DNA of 64,000 nucleotides from the NCBI GenBank assembly GCA_025330725.1, contig JAIWND010000006.1, positions 620,001-684,000 on the forward strand, in the 5' to 3' direction. Positions 1 to 11,395 of the stretch are shown here, in pieces (the first letter of the stretch is position 1; the number at the start of each line of letters is the position of its first letter). The notes under the pieces are model-generated. The model saw only the letters and a program-made list of their open reading frames with translations. It ran no database searches and had not been told where the DNA came from. The DNA is from Chlamydoabsidia padenii (Eukaryota > Mucoromycota > Mucoromycetes > Mucorales > Cunninghamellaceae). A program made the translations under genes and the position numbers.

Positions 1-171
1 TGAGACGCCCACCTAAAAAGACTACTAATAAAAAGGATGAATGGCAATAGATAAAAGTAATACAAGGGGAATGTATCTATATACAAAGATAACACAGTAT
101 GTTGCAGAGAGAGAGAGGGAGAGGATCATAAAGGGAAGTAGGAAGGGGGGAGAGAGCTAAAGTAAATATCA

Positions 172-1754
172 CTAGTAGTTCATGTTATTTGTTGTAAATC
201 CGGCGGCAGCAGCAGATTGATGATGAGGATGAGATGTGTGTTGTGGTTGGTGAAGTTGTGTCATGTTTGATAGTGCTGTTGGATGATGATGTTGAGATGG
301 AATTGCTGCCATCCAATGATTCGATGGAGGTGGATATAAAACGGTAGGCAATGGTGGAGGTGGAGGCAAAGAGTGATGAATCATCGGTTGTACTTGATGT
401 GATGGTATTGATGGTAAAGGTATGTGATGATGACTTTGGACAGAATGGTGAGGACTTGGTCGTGTTTCTTGTTGTCTTTGCTGTTGTTCCATTTGTTGCG
501 ATGATGAAGTATTAGATGATCCATTCTTCTTGTGCTTTCCTTGATTTTCCCGTTTCTGTTTTCGCCACATTTTACGCAGTTCTTTAAATTCTGATGGATG
601 ACGTTTTGGACCCTAAATACCATTCCAAAACAAATAAAGGTTAGTTGAAGTATTTCTTGGAGGTGGAGTAGTGGTTACTTACATGATCCTGCATCTGCAC
701 GTGAGCGTTAAGATGATTAAGTGTACCATAAGATTTGGAGCACCCCATATAGTTGCAATGATAGAGTCTTTCTACTTCATGATATTTCCGCCTAGGCCGT
801 TTCTTTTGATTCACACCAGGTAAAGATACAAAAGAGAAGACTTTTTGATTTTGTTGTTGTTCCATAGGGTATTGATCATAAGAAGAAGGTGGTGAAGGCA
901 AATGCTGATGATTATGTGAGTGAGTATTGGAATAAGAATAAGGATGAGGATGATAGATACTTTGTTGTGAATATCGATATCTTGTTGTTGGATGTCGCAT
1001 TTGTTGAGTATCGTCAGTAGTAGTTGTAAATGATGGTGGATGAGATTGTACAGTTGGAGGTGGTGCCGATATGGAGGATGATGTCATCATAGCAGATGAG
1101 AATTGAAGAGAGTTTACATTATTATTACTTGTTGTTGATTGCGAGACCATTTGGTTTGTCGTTGGATTATAACCATGCATTGTCAAGTAATAAGAATCAT
1201 TGGTAGTTGCATTGGGTGGTGTTACTGCAGTGGCTATTACTGGAGATCGATAGTACATATCAGTATGATTGGAAGACATTTTAGGATGTGACATGACTGT
1301 AGGTGAAGGTTGATACATGTTGGATGGCCCTGTGACGCTATGAGACGTTGTACTGGTAGGTGGCATTGTCAAATGATCATTGTTGTTATTGTTGTTGACA
1401 GTTGAATGTGAGTAGACTTTTTGAGTGGTCGCATCAGTCGTATCTGCTGTTTTGTTGTTGAGGGTTTTATTACATTGTGTAGTTGAAACAGATTGCTGAA
1501 TAGAGGTTTTTGAAGAAGTTGAAGTAGTAGAGGAAGAAGGTAAGAGTTGAGACAGAGGTGGTAAAGAAGTTGAAGAGAAGGCAGCAACAGCGTCCACCAT
1601 TTCTTGTTCCACATCAGATTGAGATTGCAGAGTCATTGGCTGGTCATAAACAGAAGTTGAAGTTGTTGGTACATTTGACTTGGGTTCTTGAAAGTAATTA
1701 GAGGATGGGTAGAATCTAGCAACAGCTACGGCGGAATCGTTTTGTTGTTGTTGC

Positions 1755-1785
<31 letters not shown>

Positions 1786-1804
1786 GTTGCAATTGGTTAG
1801 ACAT
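172..1804 (-). CDS. CON7-like C2H2 zinc-finger transcription factor
   Basis: Two exons, 1804-683 and 612-172, with a 70-nt intron (gtaagt...tttag), give about 520 residues. The first 340 residues are low complexity, rich in Gln, Ser, Thr and His, with a poly-Q run right after the start. A basic KKRPRRKYHEVERLYHC block then leads into one C2H2 finger (HCNYMGCSKSYGTLNHLNAH), and exon 2 continues it with GPKRHPSEFKELRKMWR. This finger with its basic flanks is the hallmark of fungal CON7-type regulators, which control morphogenesis and cell-wall genes in ascomycetes. The intron splits the conserved block exactly after QDH, supporting the join. I chose the Met before the poly-Q because the upstream in-frame Met gives only a Phe/Leu tract read from a poly-T stretch. 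Nuclear location is inferred. The family assignment is fairly secure; target genes are unknown. Confidence 0.85.
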
Positions 1805-3573
1805 ATAAAAATGGAAAGAGCGGTGTGGTAGAAAAAAAAAAAAAAAAAGAAAAGTAGAATGAAGAAAAGGAAAAAGGAAAAAGGCAGAATTCAACTCCCC
1901 TTTCTTTTTTTCTTACTTTGCGCTGTTTGAAAAACAGCAACTTAGCCTAAAATAGCGCGGGGTGTGATGTGGACCACCTAATCAATTTAGATTCAGCCAA
2001 TAAAAGACGATCTCCCTTCCTCCACTCATCGAAATACCGCAGATCATTTTTCCATTTTACAAAAGGGGAAATAGGGTGTCACCTATTGTTTTCTCATAGT
2101 TTATCATGTGCATCACCCTTTCTTCAAACAGTAATGAGCATTTAATATGATATACATGATTATATCGTAAAATAGTATTACAAAAGGCTCCCGATCATGC
2201 GTAAACCCAACCTTTATTGTATGGACATGTAAAACCGTCGATCCCTCTTTTTACTTTTATTCAAGCGCCGAACTTATCGGCTGCTTTTATATCGTTTAGT
2301 TTGACATGAATTGTAAAAAAAATCATCCACAGTCTCTGTGTGAAACATGCTTTCTTTTCTTGGCATTTTACATCCTTTCGATCATCCCTTTATCATCTTT
2401 ACTTTTCCCCTTGAATTAATAGAAATTATCCCATCATGCGTTCTGAGCAAGAAGAAACAACGATCTTCTTTTTTCTTTTTCTGATGGGAACGTTTTTTGT
2501 CGGTGTTTGAATTAAACTTTAAAAAATTCTGCTCGCCCTCCATCTCATGAGCTCATTTTCCCTTTTAGCAAATGTTGCAGAATATAGATGTCTACGGTGA
2601 CTCTTCCTTTACTTTGTTAAAGGAGATTAACATTAACATAATATCATATTCTCTCCTATCTCTAGTCTCTATTATGTAGTTAATTCAACAAACACTTTAT
2701 TATCATTAAAAGAGACAAATGTACCGTATCTGACGCTTTGCTTCGCTTGTCAATTTTTCAACCCCGCCACAGCCAAATCTGGCAATTGCACCACCTCTTA
2801 TTATATCATTTCTTCGATACCCTCTCTGACGATCATACATCTTTAATATAAAAGTGTAACATTGGGCAATAATCTACCATTCCCATTCGGTGACATTGGG
2901 CAAGAACTCCGAGGATCCCAAAGATCCCGTATTAACATATTCGTACAGTGAAGACCCTGGCATGATTTCAAATCCCGAAATTCATGCGATCAATCGATCC
3001 TGATCATTATCTTTTCACAGACTGTATCAAAGACATTATTCAATGTATAAAAAGGCAGTTGTTTATTGATTGTATTTAAAATTAAAGTATGTAGGAATGT
3101 TAAAAAGAGATATGATATACTATATATATATATATATATATATGACTATTGTATAAAGGATGATGTGTTAAACATAAAAGTGTGCGATCTGTACTAATGA
3201 TGACAGACTTGACCCAATGTTGTAACCTTGTATCACCGAACTGATTCATGTTGAGGATCACCCGAGGATTCGGTAATGGTATCCAAAGTGGCAGGAAGAG
3301 TAAAGTAGGACAGTTGACTGAATAGTGTAATAAGACTAGAGCTGTATCAAAGATGATGGTATAGTCATGATAAAATACATTGGCACATTGGCGTGATACA
3401 GACTCGAATATTGGAATGTTGTGTTGACCTTGTTGAGAAGAATCCAATGGTGGCATAATATAGAGTTTGTTGTTCCTTTTCGTTCGTCGAGTCGTTTCGT
3501 ATATCCAAACATTGTTGTTCCTCGATGTAGACATTTCGCCATACAAGGGTCGTGTACTGTATCATGGATCATT
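1805..3573. other. Gene-poor stretch upstream of the CON7-like gene
   Basis: No convincing exon is visible. The stretch is AT rich with pyrimidine tracts and a (TA)n run at about 3121-3143. A copy of the recurrent element TTCAAATCCCG lies at 2967-2977, followed at once by ATTCATGCG, a pairing seen elsewhere in the window. It may be the long regulatory region of the zinc-finger gene or contain short exons I cannot define. Confidence 0.4.
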
Positions 3574-3667
3574 TCATCCATCATATCTATCATAGTCGGT
3601 CTTGTCAATTTGTTGATAGATTTGGCCGAGAATCCTTTTGGATTTGTATAGAGGCTTGTATTCCAAC
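3574..3667 (-). pseudogene. Possible remnant of an RNA-dependent RNA polymerase (RNAi type)
   Basis: Read on the minus strand from 3667, after a usable acceptor (gatgatag), the frame gives LEYKPLYKSKRILGQIYQQI and then hits TGA at 3574-3576. The block Y-x-S-K-x-I-L-G-Q-I-Y resembles the conserved segment downstream of the catalytic loop in cellular RNAi RdRPs (QDE-1/SAD-1/Rdp1 type). No catalytic DxDGD motif is found nearby. Other open frames continue over the same bases to about 3200 without recognisable similarity. If real, this is a short decayed fragment; it could also be chance. Putative exons with good splice sites also occur at 3700-4200 but none is recognisable. Confidence 0.22.
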
Positions 3668-4535
3668 CTATCATCAAGGGACCCCATCAAAATTAAACGG
3701 GTAAAAAATAAAATTAGTAATCATATAAAATGTATCAGGAGAGGGAGAGGACGGTACTCACCTTTAAGACAGGGAGTGGCACTATAAAAAAAAAAGTTGG
3801 TCACCCCATTCAAATAGATTGTACATTTATGAATAGGGTACTTACATAGTGAATAATTATACACCGAATCACCACCAAAGTTGCATGATTCACATTCTTG
3901 AGATGAGTACGTTGGATGTGGAGAGCATTGACAGAAGAACAAGTGGAAGCCTTAGTACTACATTTTGATAAGATAAAAAAAAAAACAAAGCAAAAGTAAA
4001 GTGTGAGTGCTACATATACACGAGTGTTCAATTTTTTCCTTTACCCAAGAGAGTACGGCATGAGATTGTTCTATAATGTATATAAAGTATCTAAAGTGAG
4101 AGAAGAAAGAGGTTAAGCGGGGTCCTGCGGAATTTTTATCAGTACCGAATGTCGGGATTTGAATATGATTAGTTTCTTCACTGACCAGCAACCAAGACAA
4201 ATGGGTAGTAAAAGTACTTTAACAGATGATCGTCATTAGATATCGATAACAAAGATCAAGAACAAGTTAGCAGTCGACGCAGCCTAGCCTCAAGTAGCCA
4301 ACGCGAGACTTGCACCGAATTGTCGATCAAAAGTAGATACATCCTAGAGAAAAAGAAAGCATAGGATTAATATATAAGCTTATATCTGTTTTAATCAAGA
4401 TAGATCCATTAATCAAGTTTTTTATTAATGCATAAAGAGGAATAAATATCAAGTTAAAACAAAAAAAAAGGGGGCGGGGGTAAATATACACATTGACTCT
4501 ATACTAAAGAATCTATTCTAATCCACCAAAGTATA
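3668..4535. other. Unassigned stretch downstream of cwf18
   Basis: Several minus-strand open frames with splice-like borders occur (for example 4200-4030, 3950-3850 and a 20-nt piece near 3778), and the recurrent CGGGATTTGAA element lies at 4153-4163. I could not assemble them into a recognisable protein. They may belong with the RdRP-like scrap as a decayed gene. Confidence 0.3.
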
Positions 4536-5179
4536 TCATTCGTTTTCGATTTGAGCATCCAGTTTTTGTTGTGCTTCCGCATTGGCTACTGCTTCAGCTA
4601 AATCACCCCCACCTTCATTTGTCAGTCGTTGTCGAATGGTTTCCAGAATAGCCCGTTGTGTCCTTTTATCAAGTCGTTCCAATTTCTTTTCCACGTCTCG
4701 TCGTAAATCCCAGTTTGCTTTCTTTGGTGCCAAGTTGAATAAATCCTAAAAGTCAGTAAAAAGAAACATATTGTTATTAATCATCATCACCATCCTCTCC
4801 TTCATTAATACCAATAGTTGGTTACTTACGACTTCTTCTTTTTCCTTCTCGGCCGCTTCCTGCAAGGTTTCTTTAGGTATGTCTTTTGTTTCCGTTTCTG
4901 CTGTTGTTTTAATTTGAGTAGGTGTGGCAAGATTGACGTGTTTCTTCAAGGTTTCATCTGTTGGTGTATAGCTTCGAAAAGTCAAATCCCTACAAGATAT
5001 AATTAGAAGAATATACTAGTATCAGTAACAGCGTTCATTTTAAAAGTGATAAACAAATAGATGAGAGATGCTTACTTTACTGAATCTTCATCTAGTCGAT
5101 TATTTGAAGAGTTTGAAGCTTGTTTACGTTTACGAATGGCTTCAAGTCTGTCTTTGCGTCGTCGTGCTTCTTCTTCCAT
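4536..5179 (-). CDS. cwf18: Pre-mRNA splicing factor Cwf18 / CCDC12
   Basis: Three exons, 5179-5076, 4989-4830 and 4745-4536, give 157 residues, the usual family length. The sequence shows the CCDC12 pattern: a basic N-terminus (RRRKDRLEAIRKRK), then LTFRSYTP, then the signature VDLFNLAPKKANWDLRRDV followed by KKLERLDKRTQRAILETIRQRL. The second junction falls inside the signature (EV|DLFNLAP) and restores it exactly. Family members belong to the Prp19/NineTeen-associated part of the spliceosome (Cdc5 complex in fission yeast) and act in the nucleus. The tail is predicted to be helical and charged. A variant of the recurrent promoter element (GCGGAATTTAAA) lies 80-91 bp upstream of the start. 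Confidence 0.93.
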
Positions 5180-5258
5180 GGTGAGTTGGTGTGTGTAAAG
5201 TAAAAGAGAAAGAGAAAAAAAAAATCCACTTTTTTTGTATTTTGTGACGAGTGGACAA

Positions 5259-5270
5259 GCGGAATTTAAA
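5259..5270. promoter_or_regulatory. Bipartite GCGG/TTTAAA element upstream of cwf18
   Basis: GCGGAATTTAAA, 80-91 bp before the cwf18 start: one weaker example of the window-wide element described in the findings. Confidence 0.4.
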
Positions 5271-5390
5271 AATCAAGGTGGAAGAGGGCCAAGTATACTA
5301 ATGCATGATAAAATAGACATACAAAGGATTTTATTAAGGATATGAAACTATAATACAAAAGGTAACAAGGAGAGAGGGTATTAAATTAAT

Positions 5391-6595
5391 CTACAATGGA
5401 TAGTATCTTCGTATAAACACAGGAATCAATGCAGCAATGGCAAACCCAACTAGACATGCCACATTAAGAGGAGTCAATATAACCAACTTATCAGAAGAAG
5501 AGAGTCTATCAAAGGCAGCACCAGCTTGGACATGAAGGAAAGAAGGAGGAGTGACACCAATCAAAGTACCCCAAAAGAATGTAGATAATGGAACACCCAA
5601 ATGAGGTGCACCCAGATTGACAGTCCAGTTCGGAGGGAAGGGAGCGATTCGAAGGACTATCATATAATTCAACATATTTTGTTTGTGTCGTACCAACTAA
5701 CATGAAATAAGGAGTCAGTTCTGACTTCATGTATGTTAATCCCCAAGTTACCTGTTCATTCCATTTAGCAATTCGATCACCAATCAAGTGCATCACCGCT
5801 TTTGATCCTAGACTACCAGAGATGATGAAGGAAAGGGTCGCACCTACAGCAGAGCACTATATACATATAAAATATAAAAAGGTTGGTTACACACTTGATA
5901 CACGTGGACAAGTTTATGCCTTTTTACCATGGAGACTGTAAACAGTGTCAGCCAAAAGTTGAATAGAGTCCCACCAAGGACAGAGAGCCACATGGAACCA
6001 GGAATGGAGAAACTTTGTAAACTATTGAATATGATATCACAAGGTTAGTAGTTATAAATGTATTTTTTTTTATTGCTTGTACTTACTATATATAGGTAGC
6101 CACAAATGTAATATAGACGTTGATAAAGTGTTTATCAATGTATCCTGATAGAATCCGATTGAGTTGTCGCAGGTCTTCGAGGTTTCGAGGAAACTTCAAT
6201 GCATCCCTATCCTCCCTAGATGTAAATACAATACATATAAAGTCAAGTCAGTCAGCAGGATAGCTTGAAATTGCATATTAATGATTACAGCCTTCTTTTT
6301 GTCTCCTTTTGTCAACTTACGGATCAACAGATGGCAGGTTCAGTTTCAGTAGTGCGAATTCCAGAGCAGTAAAAACAACAAGTAATAAGATGAGTCCGGC
6401 TAATGACCAAGCATATGATTTACTTTTCCAGAAAGTAAAGGTTGATGATGTCGGATTTGGTTGCTGTCGTTCTTCGTCGTCTTTTGAAGTGTGTTGGTTT
6501 TGCTGCGGTATCGTAGAGTAAGACGGATGTTGTTGCTGTTTCTGTTGTTGAACTGTACTTTGTGGTGATATCAAAGGGAAGTTAACCTCTGACAT
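5391..6595 (-). CDS. TMEM41-like VTT-domain membrane protein (apparent one-base frameshift)
   Basis: Five exons: 6595-6321, 6215-6087, 6022-5928, 5856-5694 and 5656-5391. The expected product is about 308 residues. A Gln-rich cytosolic head is followed by a membrane segment (WSLAGLILLLVVFTALEFAL). The VTT/SNARE-associated core follows: QSFSIP-GSMWLSVLGGTLF, CSAVGATLSF, then VLRIAPFPPNWTVNLGAPHLG and PPSFLHVQAG. TMEM41/DedA relatives are ER or Golgi lipid scramblases. Exon 3 needs a one-base shift inside the conserved SIPGS motif: the DNA reads ATTCCTTGG where ATTCCTGG is expected (plus-strand 5999-6002), so the raw frame stops early. This could be an assembly error or a real lesion. The last intron is only 37 nt. 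CGCCGTTTAAA lies 100 bp upstream of the start. Confidence 0.82.
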
Positions 6596-6912
6596 TGTTA
6601 ATTAAAGAAAAAAAAAAAGTATATTGGTGGGAAAGAGAAAGAAGGGAAAAAAGAAAGGGGGCTGGTTTTGTAGGCCCATTATTGGTACTTTAAGCGCCGT
6701 TTAAACTAAAGTCATCGCTCTTGCATCAATAGCCTATATGCAAAGTAGGTTACACTCATACACAATGGTAACTGTTTGCACTCCTTTGTTAGTCTAGATC
6801 ATGTATGGACATGTAATTATAGAATTCGATCAGGTAAATACAGTTTATTATTTATTAAAAAAGATGTATACAGTATGAGGGGAATGATTTAACTAACTAC
6901 AAATGGTTTCTA
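6596..6912. promoter_or_regulatory. Promoter region of the TMEM41-like gene
   Basis: About 320 bp between the TMEM41-like start and the ZNHIT2 stop. It holds CGCCGTTTAAA at 6695-6705, about 100 bp from the start codon, a variant of the recurrent bipartite element. No open frame of note is present. Confidence 0.4.
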
Positions 6913-8274
6913 TTATTCTAATTCTACAATTTTACTACCACCATCACCAGTAATATTGTTCCTTGACTTTTGTTTCTGTTCAACCATAGCATTCCTTGCC
7001 ACCTTTCGCTGAGCTTCAAATACATCTTGATCCATCTGTAGTCGTTTGTGTTCATTCCGTATAGACGCCACCAAAAGATCCAATTGTTGTTCTTGTTCTT
7101 GTTGCTTGAGATGATTTGTATATACCATAAAAAAGTAAGCCTTTCGAGCAGCTAGGCCGACCTTTTTCCTTGTAATTTTCACACTAGGCGATACAAAGAG
7201 TTGTTTTTCTTTACTGGCAAAGTCCAAGAGCTGATATAATTCCCCCAGTGCTCGTACAGCATAATCCTTCCCATTCGTCAATAGATGTTCCACGTCTTTT
7301 AACAAAGTTATATCCAATACTGCTGTAGTCGAGTCATTGATCTGTCGTCGAAGGTCAGTGCAAACATCATTGAGGTTATATAATTGGGCATTGTCGTTGG
7401 ATGAGGATGAGAAGAGGACACCTTGAGATAAACATGATACTGATCGCATACCATAATCGAGATCATCAGCCAAATCCCCCATGGTTTGTCGTGCTAGATA
7501 AGTATAGGTCATCAAGACATGTACAAGGTGGAAGATCAAATGAGGTGCAGGAGGTGATTTCATAATGTCAGACAATGCAGGAATGGCAGTAGGCAAAGCG
7601 GGTATATCAGTGATTGTATTGTCATCATCATCATCATCATCATCGAGATCAATCACTTTGGAAGCTTGTGTTATCCACCATGGTTCGTATTCAGGAAGAT
7701 CCAGTCCTTGCCAGGTATCCATTTTCATCAATGCTTGGAATTCATGTTGTTCTTGTGGTGAGAGCATATCCCAAATCATCGAAGCATCGGTATTTGCAAT
7801 ATCCATATCCGCAAAACGCTGTTCCATCGTTTTCATGGCATCGTCACTGGTATCATCGTAGCTAGAATACTGTTGTTGTTGTGGGTTTTGTTCGTCACCC
7901 AAAGCTTGTTGATCGTTTTCAGCTTCAAATTTACGCAGAATCTTTTGTATTGACTTTTTGTTGATTTGATCCGCATCAAGTGAGTTCATTTCCGCCATAA
8001 CATTCTCCTTGTAAAATGTTTCAGTACATGAGGTATGTTTTTGGTGTTTGTAGCAGGGTAGTGAGCAGTATCGCAAGTTACATCTAGGGCAGATATAATT
8101 AGAAGCCTTCTCTTGACAGCTATGAAAAGAGAAGAGGATAGTAGGGTATGAGTAAACAGGTTTCCAGTAGCGTGAGTCAATAAAAAGTACTTACATATAG
8201 CATAAAGGCTGGCTAATTTTTTCAACCTTGGTATTGTCGTCGTTATCTTGATCGATGATTTGTAAAGAAGGCAT
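6913..8274 (-). CDS. ZNHIT2-like zinc-finger HIT protein
   Basis: Two exons, 8274-8195 and 8119-6913, give 428 residues. The N-terminus carries a HIT finger: LCYICQEKASNYICPRCNLRYCSLPCYKHQKHTSCTE spans the junction with paired cysteines and a His/Cys end. The next stretch, ETFYKENVMAEM, and a later W-x(4)-P-W-W segment match the ZNHIT2 layout. The C-terminal half is helical and ends in a basic Lys/Arg/Gln-rich tail; a poly-Asp run sits in the middle. ZNHIT2 proteins bind the R2TP/RUVBL chaperone system and help assemble snRNP and polymerase complexes; nuclear or cytosolic location is inferred. It is divergent from the VTT gene at 8425, sharing a 150-bp promoter with a perfect GGCGGGATTTAAA element. 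Confidence 0.83.
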
Positions 8275-8328
8275 TGGTAAAGAAGGAAGAGCGGGAATGG
8301 GCGAAAATGTTTTTATTTTATTTTGGAA

Positions 8329-8341
8329 GGCGGGATTTAAA
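8329..8341. promoter_or_regulatory. Bipartite GGCGGG/TTTAAA element in a bidirectional promoter
   Basis: GGCGGGATTTAAA lies 55 bp from the ZNHIT2 start (minus) and 84 bp from the first VTT start (plus). It is the clearest case of one element serving a divergent pair. Function is inferred only from its repeated position. Confidence 0.55.
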
Positions 8342-8424
8342 TCTGGGTATGTATTTATCGCAATGCCGTTCCATTTTCTCCCCCTTTTCTTTTTATTCTT
8401 CGCAACTTTTTCTTTTAATACGCT

Positions 8425-9363
8425 ATGCATGGAACTCACACAGAATCGACTAGTGGGAATAAACCAACTTGTGCAATAACAATACAAAATAGTGAAACAA
8501 AAGATCAACAAACTATAATGTCAAGTTGGAGGACATGGTGGCGCTTAGTACCCAGACTGGCACTTGTCGTGGTTGTCGGTGCCTTGTGCTTTTATACTCT
8601 CATTCAACTTGCACATATCTTATTAAATATGCAAGTTCCTCATACAATACAACAAGTACAATCAATAGCGGTACAACTAGACGACATGACACACCATGGG
8701 ACTTGGTCGGATTACTTTGCTGTAGTGGTTGTATTCGCTGCGATCTACCTTTGGCAACAAGCCTTCTCTATGCCTGGCTCAGTTTTATTCAATCTATTGG
8801 CAGGACAACTCTATGGAGTAGTGGTGGCATCCATATGGACAAGTTATCTGACTGCTCTCGGATCATTGTTGGCGTACTTTCTGGGACGGTGGGTGATTGG
8901 TCCTTCAGTTTTGGACGTGCCTTGTGTTAAACGACGGGTAGGACTCTGGGAGGAACAAATGGATCAAGAAAGGAAATCAATAGGTTTATTCTGGTGGTTA
9001 TTGTTTATTCGACTGTTACCCTTCTCACCTTATTGGTAAGTACATGTTGAACAGGGTCATCTTCTTCAAACTCACTTTGGATATCATAGGTTTATCAATC
9101 TGGCATCACCCCTTGTCGGAGTTCATCCCGTGCCCTTCTTTTGGTCGACATTTTTGGGATCGATGCCTTATAATTATATATGCGCTCAGGCCGGTGAAGT
9201 CCTTGATGAACTCACAACTACAACTGATATTTTTACTGTGCCTTTGATGGTGAAACTTTTGGTGGTATCTTTAGTGTCTTTAATTCCACTTATTTGGGGA
9301 AAGTCTATGCAAAACAGGTTCCAGAAACGTGTGCGACAGGATGAAGAAGAAGAACAACAATAG
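8425..9363 (+). CDS. VTT-domain (TVP38/TMEM64-TMEM41 type) membrane protein
   Basis: Two exons, 8425-9035 and 9090-9363, give 294 residues from the first ATG, or 263 from the ATG at 8518; both are in frame and I cannot decide between them. A first membrane span (LALVVVVGALCFYTLIQLAHILL) precedes the VTT core: AFSMPGSVLFNLLAGQLYG, then FIRLLPFSPYWFINLASPLVG across the junction, then FFWSTFLGSMPYNYICAQAG. A further C-terminal span (LLVVSLVSLIPLIWG) is followed by an acidic tail. The family acts in Golgi/ER membrane lipid handling. This is the second VTT protein within 2 kb, and the two share motif layout, so an old duplication is possible although identity is modest. Confidence 0.88.
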
Positions 9364-9753
9364 CAGATAGCTAACAATATATACATTCCCCATTAGTATT
9401 TACAGTATAATACCCTATTAGATTAATAGAACCCTCCTTTTATATATCTCCTCTTTAATAAACTGTCTGTGTAATAATCTCATGTTAAATAAAATAAAAT
9501 AAAAAATGCATGCTTTATAGGGTACAAGTTGCATTGGTGACACATTACTTTTACTCAGACTAGATACTATAACTACATGTGATTATTTCGCAAACATGTT
9601 TCTTTAATACTTTTTGATTTGAAATAGAATGTCTTTTTACACCTAAATCAGACTACAGTATGAAGTGCCCCGGTCGGCATTTAATTGTGATCCCGAAAAG
9701 AAAAATTCTTCCTTCTTCTTTCGCTCTTCTTCTTTTTTATTCTATTTTACCCA
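9364..9753. other. Intergenic: VTT gene 3' end to TMX2 promoter
   Basis: AT-rich 3' flank with AATAAA-like strings near 9455 and 9488. A weak copy of the recurrent element (GTCGGCATTTAA) lies near 9673, about 70-80 bp before the TMX2 start. Nothing else is seen. Confidence 0.3.
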
Positions 9754-11020
9754 ATGACATCTATAAACGAATTACGGCAACGACTTTTACATCCTTACTA
9801 CATTAGTCATTTCTTATACGGGTTCTCTCTTGTATTCTACCACCTACTTCAACTCATTAATGACCCTTCATCCAAGGTAGGTTATATACCCCTAAACAAA
9901 CTCTAAACTGTTTAATCTCGCCAACTTGATGATACCCTCATCTAACCTACTTGCTTTATTATAGGATACTAACCGAAATGCTCTGTCACTCATGGCTGGT
10001 ATGGCTGTTTGGAAATGTATGATGGCCTCAACAGCCGAAGAATTAGCAAGCGTGTTAATCCTGTATACCAAGGTTTACTCTTTGTGGAATATTTATTGTA
10101 CTGCTGGTATTTGGCGTGTTTTACTTTATGTCGTTGGTTGGATCACGTAAGTACAATGATATCATGCTTTTGTGTATATGAGGGGGGGGGAGGTACTAAT
10201 GCTCAATGAACTTGAAACTCAATCCTCTTTTTATAGGTTATCAACGATCTTCCCTCAACCATGGTATCAAGGTCCAACCAACTTGATTGAATTATCGGAA
10301 TCAATGTTTCGAACCAAAGTATGTCCTGTAAAAAAGAAGTATGCTGGCTCCCCATCGTCATCAGTATCATCATCAACTACGACTTCACCTTCTGCCTCTA
10401 CAACGACTAGATCAACATCACCATCAATAATGCCGATCAACGATATTAAGGGTCCTCGGATTACGGAATTGGATAATGATCAGGATACTAATGATAATCA
10501 GATAAAGTATTGGGTGGTGATGCTTTATGCTAATTGGTCCGTGGCTTGTCTAAACTTTGAAGCTGTCCTCGCCAAGTTGTCTTTGCGATATGATGCTGCG
10601 CATATCAAATTTGGTAAGTTGAACAAAAGAACTGGGCTGTATTATATGAATACTAAATATTATTTTATTGGGTGGGGAATGAGACTCATAGGTAAGGTGG
10701 ATATTGGAATATATAATGATATTGCTCAAGAATATGGTGTCAGCATTGATCCAGCGTCTCTCTCCTTACCAACATTGGTGCTCTTTAAACATGGTGTCGA
10801 AATACGTCGCTTGCCAGAATTGACTGTGAAAGAAGATGGATCAAATAAAAATATGGTCAAGGATACAATCACTCAACTCGGATGGAGCAAAAAACCGGTA
10901 AATTATTATCCGATCACCGAAGAGTGGGAGGGGGTGTGATACTAACCTTCTTCTTCTTCTTTACAGGCAACGATTATTCAAACTTTCCAGTTGGACAAGA
11001 TACTGGCGGAAAAGGTTTAG
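9754..11020 (+). CDS. TMX2-like thioredoxin-related transmembrane protein
   Basis: Five exons (9754-9876, 9965-10146, 10237-10613, 10692-10897, 10967-11020) give 313 residues with all phases closing. N-terminal membrane segments (ISHFLYGFSLVFYHLLQLI and a second near VLLYVVGWI) precede a Ser/Thr-rich linker and a thioredoxin fold: WVVMLYANWSVACLNFEAVLAKLS, VDIGIYNDIAQEYGVS, SLPTLVLFKHGVEIRRLP. The position of the CxxC redox pair reads SVAC, so only one cysteine remains. TMX2 also lacks a canonical CxxC; it is an ER (mitochondria-associated membrane) protein thought to be regulatory rather than a classical oxidoreductase. The Ser/Thr linker is a lineage-specific insert. The assignment is supported by domain order and the Asn-Trp-Ser motif. 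Confidence 0.85.
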
Positions 11021-11395
11021 CATGTTGGTAAATAATGTAATTGGATAGGTATACCACCCACCCTAGAAATAAATAACCCCCTTTTACCTTTATATTTAAT
11101 TGATCAATAAAACTAAACACATCGTTCACCAAATGCTCTTTTTTTTTTGTGTGAGTGTGTGTTACAATCATAGTTGGTGAAGATTACCCTGCTTACATTT
11201 ACATCAACAGATTGCTGACCATTGCTGACCATGACTGTAAATAGCTGACAAATAAATGTAATCAAAGCGTCAATGCAAAAAGGTAAGGTTTGGCGGGGTT
11301 TAAACATATTGGTATAAAAATGCCAATCCAGATCAAACACTCTTCTTCTTTATTAATACACGATCAAGTTTATCATTCACTCCAGTTCAACAACA
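11021..11395. promoter_or_regulatory. Promoter region of the old yellow enzyme gene
   Basis: GGCGGGGTTTAAAC at 11292-11305 is a strong copy of the bipartite element, 91-104 bp upstream of the start codon. The rest is a short AT-rich stretch with a poly-T run. Confidence 0.45.

Noticed and set aside
641..683. C-terminal read-through of the CON7-like first exon into the intron
   Set aside because: The conserved finger flank continues only after splicing to 612, with clean gtaagt and tttag sites.
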